From Psychromicrobium silvestre (GTDB taxonomy: Bacteria; Actinomycetota; Actinomycetes; Actinomycetales; Micrococcaceae): a stretch of 64,000 bases of DNA. The position numbers and the translations under genes are program-made. This document shows, piece by piece, positions 41,278 through 49,681 of this stretch (position 1 is the first letter of the stretch; each line of letters opens with the position of its first letter). The notes beneath the pieces were generated by a model that saw only the letters and a list, made by a program, of their open reading frames with translations, was not told where the DNA came from and did no database searches. The stretch spans positions 992,001 through 1,056,000 of the forward strand of contig NZ_JACBYQ010000001.1 in NCBI RefSeq assembly GCF_013408295.1, read 5' to 3'.

Positions 41278-42723
41278 GTGGCAACGAAGCTCTACATCAG
41301 CGGCGAATGGGTCGATGGCGACTCAGCAGCCTTCGAAAGTTATGATCCAGCTCAGGGCAAGGTTTTTGAGCAGGTAGCCCAGGCCTCGACTGGGCAAGTC
41401 AATGATGCCGTGACCGCGGCTCGCAGCGCCTTCAATGGATCCGAGTGGCGGGATCTGCTGCCGGTGCAGCGGGCAGCGTTGCTCTTCCGGCTGGCGGATC
41501 TGATCGATGCCCACGCCGAGGAACTCGCTATCTTAGAAACCCGCGATCAAGGTCAGCCGCTGGGGGTGTCCCGTGAGGTGAGCGTGCGCGGCTCGGCCGA
41601 GCACTTCCGTTACTACGCCGGTTGGGTGACCAAGATCGAAGGCACCACCTCACCCATCTCGTTCCCGCAGACCTTGCATTACACCCGTAAGGAACCGATC
41701 GGCGTCAATGCCCTCATTACGCCGTGGAATTTCCCGCTGATGATCCTGGCCTGGAAGCTCGCACCGGCTCTGGCCACCGGGAACACCGTGGTGATCAAGC
41801 CCTCCGAGGTCACCTCGTTGAGCAGCGTTCGGCTGGTTGAACTGGCCGCAGAAGCTGGCTTCCCGCCCGGGGTGATCAATCTGGTGACCGGTGGCGGTGA
41901 AACCGGAGCATTGCTGAGTGCTCACCCCGGAGTGGATCACCTCTCCTATACGGGTTCGACGGCGGTCGGCAAGTTGATTGCCAAGGCTAGCGCGGAGTCC
42001 AATCTCAAGCGGCTCACCCTGGAACTGGGTGGAAAGGCCCCCAGCATTATCGCTGCGGATGCCGATATTGATGCTGCGGTGGCGGGGAATCTCGCCGGCG
42101 GCCTTCTCAATAGCGGCCAGGTCTGCGCCGCTTACACCCGCTTTTACGTGGATAAGAAACGTGAACAGGAATTCGTCGAGAAACTGGCTCGCGGGGTATC
42201 CGGTATGAAGCTCGGTTCCGGCCTGGATGCGGGCACCGAACTTGGTCCCCTGGTCTCCGAAAAGCATCTGGGTCATGTTCAGCGCCTGGTAGAAACCGGC
42301 CGGAAGGAAGGTGCCGAACTTGTCACAGGTGGGCAGCGCGCGGACCGGGATGGTTATTTCTTCCAGCCCACGGTTTTTGCCGGGGTAAGCGATGAGATGT
42401 CTATTGTGCACGAGGAAATCTTTGGTCCAGTTCTCTCGGTACTTTCCTACGATGGACCGGATGAGTTGGATTCGCTGATCGCGCGTGCCAATGACACCGA
42501 ATACGGCTTGGCCGCCACGGTATGGACCAAGGACATCGCCACCTCCCAGCGCCTGGCCAATGGCATCCGAGCGGGTGCTGTGTTCGTCAATATGCCCCCC
42601 ATTCCCGATATGGCCGCTCCTTGGGGCGGCTACAAGGCCAGCGGCTGGGGCCGGGAAATGGGACCGCAGGCCATCGATGCCTACACTGAGACCAAGGCCG
42701 TCTGGCTACACTACGGATACTGA
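41278..42723 (+). CDS. Aldehyde dehydrogenase, phenylacetaldehyde dehydrogenase-like
   Basis: 481 residues. Catalytic Glu249 is in LTLELGGKAP and Cys283 in NSGQVCAAYTR. ITPWNFPLMILAWKLAPALATGN is split over the cofactor site. QVCAA plus direct linkage to a copper amine oxidase fits a FeaB-type enzyme turning (4-hydroxy)phenylacetaldehyde into (4-hydroxy)phenylacetate. The GTG start at 41278 has GAGGAG upstream. The amine oxidase follows after 10 bp. Its output is the substrate of HpaBC at 47.6-49.6 kb. Confidence 0.88.
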   Translation: MATKLYISGEWVDGDSAAFESYDPAQGKVFEQVAQASTGQVNDAVTAARSAFNGSEWRDLLPVQRAALLFRLADLIDAHAEELAILETRDQGQPLGVSREVSVRGSAEHFRYYAGWVTKIEGTTSPISFPQTLHYTRKEPIGVNALITPWNFPLMILAWKLAPALATGNTVVIKPSEVTSLSSVRLVELAAEAGFPPGVINLVTGGGETGALLSAHPGVDHLSYTGSTAVGKLIAKASAESNLKRLTLELGGKAPSIIAADADIDAAVAGNLAGGLLNSGQVCAAYTRFYVDKKREQEFVEKLARGVSGMKLGSGLDAGTELGPLVSEKHLGHVQRLVETGRKEGAELVTGGQRADRDGYFFQPTVFAGVSDEMSIVHEEIFGPVLSVLSYDGPDELDSLIARANDTEYGLAATVWTKDIATSQRLANGIRAGAVFVNMPPIPDMAAPWGGYKASGWGREMGPQAIDAYTETKAVWLHYGY

Positions 42724-42733
42724 GCGAACCGCT

Positions 42734-44722
42734 ATGGAAAACTGTCACTGTCACTCCGCCACTTCGGTTCAGCCCGGAACGGTTGCGCATCCCTCGGCTC
42801 ATCCGCATCCGCTCGATCCACTGAGCGCGGTCGAGATCTCGGCTGCGCGCCAAATCTTGCAAGACGCCGGGAAGCTCACCGAGACCAGTCGCTTCCCGCA
42901 GGTACTTCCGGTGGAACCGGAAAAGGCGACGGTACTCTCCCACCGCGCGGGAGACGCCGTCGAACGCCGTTTGGTACTGACTGTGCTGGACACCGCAACC
43001 GGGGCCGCAGCCGAAGCCGTGGTCTCGGTCAGCGCCGCGGAACTGATTTCCTGGATTCCGCTGAACAGTCATGAACACCCTTATGGACAGCCGCAATACC
43101 TCTTCGAGGAATATGATCTGGCTGCCGAAATCGTCAAGGCCGATCCGCAGTGGCAGGCAGCGATGGCCCGGCGCGGGTTGACCGAGCTGGAGAATGCTTT
43201 TGCCGCCCCGCTGGCTCCGGGCTCCTTTGGCCGGGCAGACGAGGTGGGCCGGCGGGTGGTCCGCTCGCTAACGTTTATGCGTAACTTTCCAGGGGATAGT
43301 CCCTGGGCGCATCCCGTCGAGGGCCTCATTGTGCATATTGACCTCACCGAGCGGCGGGTGATTCGGGTGGAGGACGACGGTGATATTCCTGTGCCTGCGG
43401 CCGAGGGGAATTACACCCCGGAATTCACTGGCCCGGCCAGAACCTCACTCAAACCGATCGAAATCAGCCAACCGGAGGGCCCGAGCTTCCAGGTGGATGG
43501 GAATCAGGTCAGCTGGGAGAACTGGAAACTGCGCGTCGGCTTCAACGCCAAGGAAGGCTTGGTGCTGAACACCGTGACCTTCCGTGATGGCGAGGAAGAT
43601 CGCTCGGTGCTTTACCGAGCCTCGGTGCCGGAGATGGTAGTGCCTTACGGTGACACCACTAATACCCGGTTCTGGATCAGTTATTTCGACGCCGGTGAGT
43701 ACCTGCTGGGCAAGAATGCGAATTCGCTCAAACTGGGATGTGATTGCCTGGGCGTGATTCACTACTTCGACGGTTTTGTCGCCGATGATCACGGCAATCC
43801 GGTGAAAATCCCGCAGGTGATCTGCATGCACGAGGAGGATTACGGCATTCTCTGGAAGCACACCGAACCGGGCCAAGACTCCGTGGTGCGGCGGTCCCGG
43901 CGATTGGTGATCTCCTACTTTGCCACCATTGGAAACTACGATTACGGCTTTTTCTGGTACTTCTACCTGGATGGAACTATTCAGGTAGAAGCCAAGGCCA
44001 CCGGCATTGTTTTCGCCGGAGCCACCCTTCCAGGCGTTCCCAATCGGCACGCCCCGGAGGTCGCTCCCGGCGTGATTGCCCCGGTGCATCAGCACTTGTT
44101 CTGCGCCCGACTTGATGTCGCTATCGACGGTTTGGAGAACACGGTGGAGGAAGGCGAGGTGGTAGGAATTCCGATGGGGCCCGAGAATCCTTATGGCAAT
44201 GCCTTCACCCATCGGCGCACCGTTTTAGCCCGGGAGTCCGAGGCGTCCCGGCTGGCCGATACCGCCGTCGGCCGGTCCTGGTACGTGACCAACCCGAACC
44301 GACTCAACCGAGTTGGCCAGCCGACGTCGTACCATCTGATTCCGCAGCCCGGACCTACCCTGATGGCTCAGCCGGGTTCTTCGGTGGCCGAGCGTGCCGC
44401 CTTCGCTACCAAGCACCTCTGGGTGACTCCATTCGACCCGGCCGAACGCTTCCCGGCCGGTGACTACCCCAATCAGCACGTCGGGGATGGGCTGAAACGC
44501 TGGACCGCAGCCGATCGGGACTTGCAGAACACCGATCTAGTGCTCTGGCATGTCTTCGGGCCGACCCACATTCCGCGCACCGAGGATTGGCCGATCATGC
44601 CGGTGGACTACTCCGGATTCATGTTCAAGCCCTATGGCTTCCTGGATCAGAACCCAGCTCTGGATTTGCCGGATGGTGCTGCCAAGCACGGTGCTGCCGA
44701 GGGCGGCTGCTGCGCGGACTAA
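42734..44722 (+). CDS. tynA: Copper amine oxidase (tyramine/phenylethylamine oxidase type)
   Basis: 662 residues. It oxidises a primary amine to aldehyde, ammonia and hydrogen peroxide with a self-made topaquinone. Visible residues are Asp319 (ISYFDAGEY, catalytic base), Tyr402 in GNYDYGF (topaquinone precursor), copper ligands His452 and His454 (VHQHLF) and His612 (FGPTHIPRTEDWP). ATG 42734 is chosen; the longer frame overlaps the aldehyde dehydrogenase. The N-terminus is Cys/His-rich (NCHCH, HPSAHPHP) and the C-terminus ends GGCCAD. It has no signal peptide, so it is cytoplasmic, as in Arthrobacter. Confidence 0.95.
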   Translation: MENCHCHSATSVQPGTVAHPSAHPHPLDPLSAVEISAARQILQDAGKLTETSRFPQVLPVEPEKATVLSHRAGDAVERRLVLTVLDTATGAAAEAVVSVSAAELISWIPLNSHEHPYGQPQYLFEEYDLAAEIVKADPQWQAAMARRGLTELENAFAAPLAPGSFGRADEVGRRVVRSLTFMRNFPGDSPWAHPVEGLIVHIDLTERRVIRVEDDGDIPVPAAEGNYTPEFTGPARTSLKPIEISQPEGPSFQVDGNQVSWENWKLRVGFNAKEGLVLNTVTFRDGEEDRSVLYRASVPEMVVPYGDTTNTRFWISYFDAGEYLLGKNANSLKLGCDCLGVIHYFDGFVADDHGNPVKIPQVICMHEEDYGILWKHTEPGQDSVVRRSRRLVISYFATIGNYDYGFFWYFYLDGTIQVEAKATGIVFAGATLPGVPNRHAPEVAPGVIAPVHQHLFCARLDVAIDGLENTVEEGEVVGIPMGPENPYGNAFTHRRTVLARESEASRLADTAVGRSWYVTNPNRLNRVGQPTSYHLIPQPGPTLMAQPGSSVAERAAFATKHLWVTPFDPAERFPAGDYPNQHVGDGLKRWTAADRDLQNTDLVLWHVFGPTHIPRTEDWPIMPVDYSGFMFKPYGFLDQNPALDLPDGAAKHGAAEGGCCAD

Positions 44723-44750
44723 CTCTCTGAGTTTCTCTCTCGGCTGTTAC

Positions 44751-45488
44751 TCAGCGCCGCTCGAACCAGCCCGTCCCTGGATTGCTGACCTCTGGGATTT
44801 GCCGTTCCGTGCTGCTTGGCGCTGCCCAGCGCACCGCATTGGCCAGCACCTTGCGAATCTGCTCCTGCTGATAAACCGGATATTCTTGATCGCCCGGGCT
44901 GAAGTAGAAGACCTTGCCTCGACCACGGGTATAGGTCACTCCTGAGCGGAACACCTCGCCGCCCGCGAAGGAACTGATGAAGACCAATTCCTCGGGAGCC
45001 GGGATGTCGAAGAATTCACCGTACATCTCCTGCTGGCCGACGATGATCGGCTGCTCGATTCCTTGAGCAATCGGGTGGCTGGGAGCCACCGTCCAAACCA
45101 GTTCCCGTTCTGCCTCATTGCGCCAAGCCAGCGAGCAGGTGGTTCCCATCAGTTTTTTGAAGATCTTGGAGAAATGCCCGGAATGCAGCACCAGGATGCC
45201 CATCCCCGAGAGTACGTGCTGATGCACGCGCTCGACGACGGCGTCGCTCACCTGGTCATGCGCCAGATGTCCCCACCAGAGCAGCACATCGGTGTTCTGC
45301 AGAGCCTCTTCGCTCAAGCCGTGTTCCGGCTCGGCCAGGGTAGCGGTTCGCAGCTCCACCTCGTCACCTAATAAGCCGCTCAGCCCTTCGGCAATGGCAC
45401 CGTGGATGCCCTCCGGGTAGATCGCAGCGATATCCGGTTGGGTGGTCTCGTGGACGTTCTCGTTCCAAATGGTGACTCGGATACTCAT
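44751..45488 (-). CDS. ThuA-like protein
   Basis: 245 residues of the ThuA class I glutamine amidotransferase-like fold (VRVTIWNENV-type start, TDVLLWWGHLAHDQV, GMGILVLHSGHFSKIFKKLMG, YTRGRGKVFYFSPGDQEYP). ThuA is known from sugar-utilisation operons beside Gfo/Idh/MocA dehydrogenases, exactly the pairing here. ATG 45488 overlaps the gfo stop as ATGA and has GGGAG upstream. Exact activity is unknown. Confidence 0.86.
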   Translation of the reverse strand: MSIRVTIWNENVHETTQPDIAAIYPEGIHGAIAEGLSGLLGDEVELRTATLAEPEHGLSEEALQNTDVLLWWGHLAHDQVSDAVVERVHQHVLSGMGILVLHSGHFSKIFKKLMGTTCSLAWRNEAERELVWTVAPSHPIAQGIEQPIIVGQQEMYGEFFDIPAPEELVFISSFAGGEVFRSGVTYTRGRGKVFYFSPGDQEYPVYQQEQIRKVLANAVRWAAPSSTERQIPEVSNPGTGWFERR

Positions 45489-46600
45489 TTGACGCTCCCT
45501 TGCTGATCCATCAGAACTTCGCTGCCGGAAGTGGCCGAGGCATAACAGGCATCGATAATGACCGCCCGTTTCAGTCCGATCGAGCCGTCGTGCTCTGCCC
45601 AACTGCCCTGATCGCGAACATGGGCGATAAAGGTTTCCACCACGGCTTGGTGATTTCCATTAGCCACCGGGGTCAGCTCGTGGTCTGCCAGCTCCTTGCC
45701 CTCGCCGCTGAAAATCTTCACCGGAACATCCGTTTCGTAGTCCACCACTCGCATCTCGGCACCGCCGTCGGTGCCGTAGAGAGTAATGCCAAATTCATCT
45801 CCGCTGGCTCGGTATGCTGCCCAGGAGGTCTCCAGGATCAGCGAGGCACCGTTGTCGAAACGGATCAACGCACTCGCCAGATCCTCTACCTCATAGGCTG
45901 AATTCACATTCTGACGGGCTGCCCAATCCGAGCCTCCCAGCCCCCGGACACCGAGCTCGGAGTGGGTCACCGCGGATACCGAGTGCACCTCGGGCTCCCC
46001 GAGCAGATGCAGAGCGTAGTCCAGCACGTGAACGCCTATGTCGATCAGCGGCCCACCTCCGGACATCTCCTGATTGGTGAACCAACTACCCAAGGAGGGG
46101 ATGCCTTCCCGGCGCATCCAGAATGCCCGAGCGTGGTACGGACGGCCAAGCTCACCGGCGTCAATCGCTTGCTTGAGCACGGTCACATCGCCGCGACGTC
46201 GATGGTTGAAGGCAACTTCGAGCACTCTGCCGGCTCGTCGCGCGGCTTCGGCCATGCTCAGTGCTTCCTCAGCGGTGCGAGCCATCGGCTTCTCACTCAG
46301 CACATGAATGCCCGCCTCCAGAGCGGCAACCGCAATCGGAGCGTGCAAGAAGGTAGGTACCGCAACACTGATCACATCAAGCTCACCATCGGCGATCATC
46401 TCTTGCCAGGGACCATAAAGACGTTTCAATCCGAAGCTCTCGCCGAGCTTGGCACGAACCTCTTCTTCCATCCCGGCGATGGCGACCAGCTCAACGCCGT
46501 CCATCGCCTGATAAGCCTCCATATGTGCCTGGCCAGCCCAACCGATTCCGATGACTCCAGCGCGCAAAGGAGCGCCCAACTCCCGTGCAGAATTCTTCAT
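45485..46600 (-). CDS. Gfo/Idh/MocA family oxidoreductase
   Basis: 371 residues: Rossmann start AGVIGIGWAGQAHMEAY, the EKP motif VLSEKPMARTAEEAL and the sheet domain with GGPLIDIGVHVLDYALHLLG. It is an NAD(P)-dependent dehydrogenase of a sugar or sugar-like substrate. ATG 46600 is preferred, with GAGG 8 nt upstream. It is the first gene of the gfo-thuA operon. Operator G lies 79 bp upstream, so it may belong to the amine regulon, for example for a glycosylated or cyclitol-linked amine, but the site is oriented away from the gene. Confidence 0.9.
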   Translation of the reverse strand: MKNSARELGAPLRAGVIGIGWAGQAHMEAYQAMDGVELVAIAGMEEEVRAKLGESFGLKRLYGPWQEMIADGELDVISVAVPTFLHAPIAVAALEAGIHVLSEKPMARTAEEALSMAEAARRAGRVLEVAFNHRRRGDVTVLKQAIDAGELGRPYHARAFWMRREGIPSLGSWFTNQEMSGGGPLIDIGVHVLDYALHLLGEPEVHSVSAVTHSELGVRGLGGSDWAARQNVNSAYEVEDLASALIRFDNGASLILETSWAAYRASGDEFGITLYGTDGGAEMRVVDYETDVPVKIFSGEGKELADHELTPVANGNHQAVVETFIAHVRDQGSWAEHDGSIGLKRAVIIDACYASATSGSEVLMDQQGSVK

Positions 46601-46678
46601 GCCCTCAACCTCTCGCCCGACCAGCATCCACCGTTGGACTGCCTCGTGTTATAGACAATCATAAGATCGGAGAAAATG

Positions 46679-46704
46679 GTCAACTTCTGCCTAAAAATCG
46701 ACAA
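46679..46704 (+). promoter_or_regulatory. Amine-regulon operator G (before gfo-thuA, opposite orientation)
   Basis: GTCAA (46679-46683) and GACAA (46700-46704), 21 bp apart. It lies 79-104 bp upstream of gfo but reads on the plus strand, unlike the other six, which point to their genes. No plus-strand gene follows. The exact spacing makes it notable, but function is less certain. Confidence 0.5.
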
Positions 46705-46753
46705 AAGTTTCCCACTCCCCCAAAAAATCCCCCACCAACACCCCAGTCTCTAT

Positions 46754-46848
46754 ACCCAGTTGTCCCACTGGGTGTTAACAGTGGTGCAGATGTTGCTTAA
46801 AACGGTGTGCTCCTGCCACTCCAGCATCACTCAGTGGGATAGCTGGGT
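46754..46848. repeat. Imperfect 17-bp inverted repeat at the GNAT 3' end
   Basis: ACCCAGTTGTCCCACTG (46754-46770) pairs with CAGTGGGATAGCTGGGT (46832-46848) at 15 of 17 positions across a 61-bp loop. The right arm covers the last codons of the GNAT gene. Related CAGTGGG or GAGTGGG words recur near 47428 and 47470. It may form a long-range hairpin at the transcript end. Confidence 0.5.
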
Positions 46849-47381
46849 AAAAAATTGGGGTTGGGGAGGGGAGTTTGGAGGAGGATGCCTTCACCGCCGG
46901 TGAATTCGGTGCGCTGAAAACGGGGGCCACGAGCGACCTCGGTAAAACCGAATTCCTGGTGCATGGCCAGCGAGGCCAGGTTTTGGGCATTGGCGAAATA
47001 CAAAGCCTTAGGACTTCGCTCAGCAATCCACTCCAGTCGGATCTGAGTCAACAGTCGACCGATCCCCCGTCGCCGCCATTTCGAAGGCACGGTACATCCC
47101 ACCAGGTAGTAGCCCTCAGGTGCCTGGCCGCCGTCGTCGGACAGCCAAGCTACCTCGGAATAACCCAGAATCGAAGCGTACTCCGCGACAAAAATCGCCG
47201 AGTTCCCCTTGGAGAGCTTCCGGCTAAAGCCGTCCCGCAAGGATTGCGCCTCGGTACCGCGAACTTGCCCCTCAATCTCTACCAGGGCCTCCACATCACC
47301 CTCCCCGACACGGCGAAGCACGACGTCGAGGGCTGGCTCGCGGAGCGAAGGCGCCGCATCGAAGGGAGCGAAAAAACTCAT
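46827..47381 (-). CDS. GNAT-family N-acetyltransferase
   Basis: 184 residues. Acetyl-CoA motif: VGCTVPSKWRRRGIGRLLTQIRLEWI, followed by YFANAQNLASLAMHQEFGF, the classical end of the fold. The substrate is unknown. ATG 47381 is chosen at MSFFAPF because the longer reading lacks a better ribosome site. The last codons encode a low-complexity PLPNPNFLPSYPTE tail within an inverted repeat, so the natural C-terminus could differ. Confidence 0.82.
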   Translation of the reverse strand: MSFFAPFDAAPSLREPALDVVLRRVGEGDVEALVEIEGQVRGTEAQSLRDGFSRKLSKGNSAIFVAEYASILGYSEVAWLSDDGGQAPEGYYLVGCTVPSKWRRRGIGRLLTQIRLEWIAERSPKALYFANAQNLASLAMHQEFGFTEVARGPRFQRTEFTGGEGILLQTPLPNPNFLPSYPTE

Positions 47382-47509
47382 CCGTTTAGCGTACTTCTCA
47401 AAAGCAGAACCCGCCGAGTCAAAACACTCAGTGGGTTCCACCGCCCCATCCCCTTGAGAAGTCCAACTGAGTGGGGATGGCTACACCCGCGTCGGAACCG
47501 ACCCAGAAA

Positions 47510-47550
47510 CCGAACCCGAACCCGACCCCGACCCCGACCCCGACCCCGAG
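47510..47550. repeat. Hexanucleotide tandem repeat CCGAMC
   Basis: Two CCGAAC units then four CCGACC units and a partial CCGAGG, in the gap between the GNAT start and the hpaB stop (47382-47576). A smaller TCGGTG triple repeat lies on the other side of hpaB at 49094-49111. Such tracts are prone to slippage. Confidence 0.8.
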
Positions 47551-47576
47551 GAAATTCTGAACCAAAAACCTTTAAC

Positions 47577-49031
47577 TCAGTCCTCGCGCTCCAGGAACTC
47601 TCGCACTCGAGCCCGCACCGGACCGGCGTCGTAAGAGTTCACCATCGCCCCGGCCATCCGTACCGGATCCCCGAAGAAAAAGTATTCGTAGAGCGCCTGC
47701 CGTCCGGAGAAGGAGGAGATCGAGGCATCGTAAGCCAGTTTGAACAGTCGCACTCGCTCGGGACCGGTCAGAGTCTTAGCCTGCAGATACAGCTCGATAT
47801 CCGGCAGCGCCTCGCTGTGTACATCGGCTTCGCCCGGCAGCGCCATTAGACCGGAGGCGGAGAACTTCCTGATGATCTGGGGGAAACGCTGTGCCACTTT
47901 GGGGTACCAGTTACGAGCCGCGTTCAAGGTGCTCCACTTCGGCAGCATCACGCCGTCCTCGCTCGGACTGGCATCAGCTTCTGAGGCACGCATCAGCGCC
48001 TTGCCGATCTCCACGGTCTGGATCAGTTCGGAGAGGTCCTCCTGGATGTGCTGGAAGCCGTCAATCCCAATCGAAGCCGCCAGCTCTGAGGCGAGGCCCA
48101 GGAAGAACTCGCTCTTAGCAATCGTCCGGGTCACCACCTGATGAGTCATTAAGGCAGCGGCGCCAGTCTCCGAATAGAAAGCATTGCAGAGTTCCGGATG
48201 GCCCAACATGAAAATGCGTTCCTTGGGCACAAAGACGTTATCGAAGACCACGACGGAGTCCATCTCCTCGAAGCGTCCGGCCAAGGGCTCATCGTGCAGG
48301 CTCTTACCGGTGTAAAGCGAGGAACGGCATAGATAACGCAATCCCGGAGCATCGTTCGGCAGCGCAAAGGCGTAGGAATACGGCGCATCTTCGGGGGTCC
48401 CGCGAAGCACGGTGGAGGGGAAGACCAGTAGTTCATCGGCAATCGGGGTGATGCTAGCCAGCATCCGGGCGCCGTGCACCACAATGCCGTCCTCGCGCTC
48501 CTCAACGACCCGAGCCGCTAGCTGGCCACCAAGCTGCTCTGAACCGGAGACCGAACGATTGACCTGCGGTGGGATCAGGGTATGCGTGGGCAGCAGATCG
48601 TTTTCCCGGCAGAACTCGTAGTAATTGCGGATGTTCTCCCCGAATTGCGGATCAGCTTTAGCAAACCACTTCTCGGCCGACGCCAGGGCGGTCAACGCAG
48701 AGTTCATATAGTCGCCGGTGCGGCCCAGGAAACCGTGAGAGTATTCGGCCCAGGTAGAGATTGCGGCCCGGCGGTGCGCCAGATCCTCCTGGCTACGTGG
48801 CACCAGGAAGGAGGCGCTGACCCTATCGCCGGTGCTGGGCGAGATGTAGGTCAAGGCGTCCTGGTATTTCGGGTCGTGCTGCATATCGAAGAGCTTGGCG
48901 TAACTGCGTGCCACGTTTCTAAACGCCGGATGCTCGGCAATATTTTCGCTCACCACCTCGCCATCAATCACCACGTGCGGTCGCATTGAATTGAGCTTGT
49001 CCAGATATTGCTGGCCGGTACGGATCCCCAT
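47577..49031 (-). CDS. hpaB: 4-hydroxyphenylacetate 3-monooxygenase, oxygenase component
   Basis: 484 residues of the FADH2-dependent HpaB family. It hydroxylates 4-hydroxyphenylacetate to homoprotocatechuate using reduced flavin from HpaC. Motifs are MGIRTGQQYLDKLN at the start, HGFLGRTGDYMNSAL, THTLIPPQVNRSVS, VVFDNVFVPKERIF and the C-terminal ALYEYFFFGDPVRMAGAMVNS. It forms an operon with hpaC upstream on the same strand (85 bp gap). It supplies the substrate of HpaD at 16-17 kb and receives the product of the aldehyde dehydrogenase at 41-42 kb. Confidence 0.95.
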   Translation of the reverse strand: MGIRTGQQYLDKLNSMRPHVVIDGEVVSENIAEHPAFRNVARSYAKLFDMQHDPKYQDALTYISPSTGDRVSASFLVPRSQEDLAHRRAAISTWAEYSHGFLGRTGDYMNSALTALASAEKWFAKADPQFGENIRNYYEFCRENDLLPTHTLIPPQVNRSVSGSEQLGGQLAARVVEEREDGIVVHGARMLASITPIADELLVFPSTVLRGTPEDAPYSYAFALPNDAPGLRYLCRSSLYTGKSLHDEPLAGRFEEMDSVVVFDNVFVPKERIFMLGHPELCNAFYSETGAAALMTHQVVTRTIAKSEFFLGLASELAASIGIDGFQHIQEDLSELIQTVEIGKALMRASEADASPSEDGVMLPKWSTLNAARNWYPKVAQRFPQIIRKFSASGLMALPGEADVHSEALPDIELYLQAKTLTGPERVRLFKLAYDASISSFSGRQALYEYFFFGDPVRMAGAMVNSYDAGPVRARVREFLERED

Positions 49032-49116
49032 GGTTCCTACCTTACTGCGCCATTGAGAGCGCGCGACGGCGACCGCTCGTTAGGTAGGCAAGTTCGGTGT
49101 CGGTGTCGGTGCGGAG

Positions 49117-49638
49117 TTAGAGCAAGTCCTCCATACCGAGTTGGCTCTCCGGGATGGTGGTGAACCGGGAATGCGCGAAGGCCAGGGCATCGCCGTTACG
49201 GTAGCTGAAATCCACCACCTCGCCGAGATAGAGAGTGTGGTCGCCGCCGTCGTAAGCCGCCCAGGGAGTGCACTCAAAGAAGGCCAGAACATTGGCTAGC
49301 CGGGGAGCCACTTGGCCTTCAACCCAGCGTGGTTCGGTGGCTTGTGGGCGACCTGCAAAATGCATAGCCAAACCCTGCTGCTCGGCACCGAGAATATTGA
49401 CCGTAAAAGGCCGCTCAGCCAATTCATTGTGTGCCTTGGTGCTCCGGGCAATCGAGGCAAGCACGAGCGGGGGCTCCATCGAGACCGAGGTGAAGGAATT
49501 AACGGTGATGCCGTGCCGTTTCGAAACACCGTCGAAGGTGACGATAGCAACTCCGGTTGCAAATCTGCCCAGTGAGCCGCGGAAGTGATGTTCGCGTGGA
49601 CGTATCGTCCTGCTCTGGTATTCAGCTGCGTCCGTCAT
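49117..49638 (-). CDS. hpaC: Flavin reductase, HpaC-like component
   Basis: 173 residues of the flavin-reductase-like fold: FRGSLGRFATGVAIVTF, HGITVNSFTSVSMEPPLVLASIA, FTVNILGAEQQGLAMHFAGR and DHTLYLGEVVDFSY. It provides FADH2 to HpaB. ATG 49638 is chosen at MTDAAEY. The longer frame runs into the regulatory region. It is the first gene of the hpaCB transcript and divergent from iclR, with tandem operator-like repeats between. Confidence 0.92.
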   Translation of the reverse strand: MTDAAEYQSRTIRPREHHFRGSLGRFATGVAIVTFDGVSKRHGITVNSFTSVSMEPPLVLASIARSTKAHNELAERPFTVNILGAEQQGLAMHFAGRPQATEPRWVEGQVAPRLANVLAFFECTPWAAYDGGDHTLYLGEVVDFSYRNGDALAFAHSRFTTIPESQLGMEDLL

Positions 49639-49681
49639 GCTCTTTGCTCTCTGATCAATAACACTGCAAACCCCCAAAGAA

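Noticed and set aside
42485-42733. Upstream extension of the amine oxidase frame
   Set aside because: It lies inside the aldehyde dehydrogenase coding region, and the translated sequence is an out-of-frame shadow. ATG 42734 starts the real protein.
47510-47550. Hexamer tract as a CRISPR array or a proline-rich coding repeat
   Set aside because: Units are 6 bp without spacers and lie in a gene gap; no cas gene is present.
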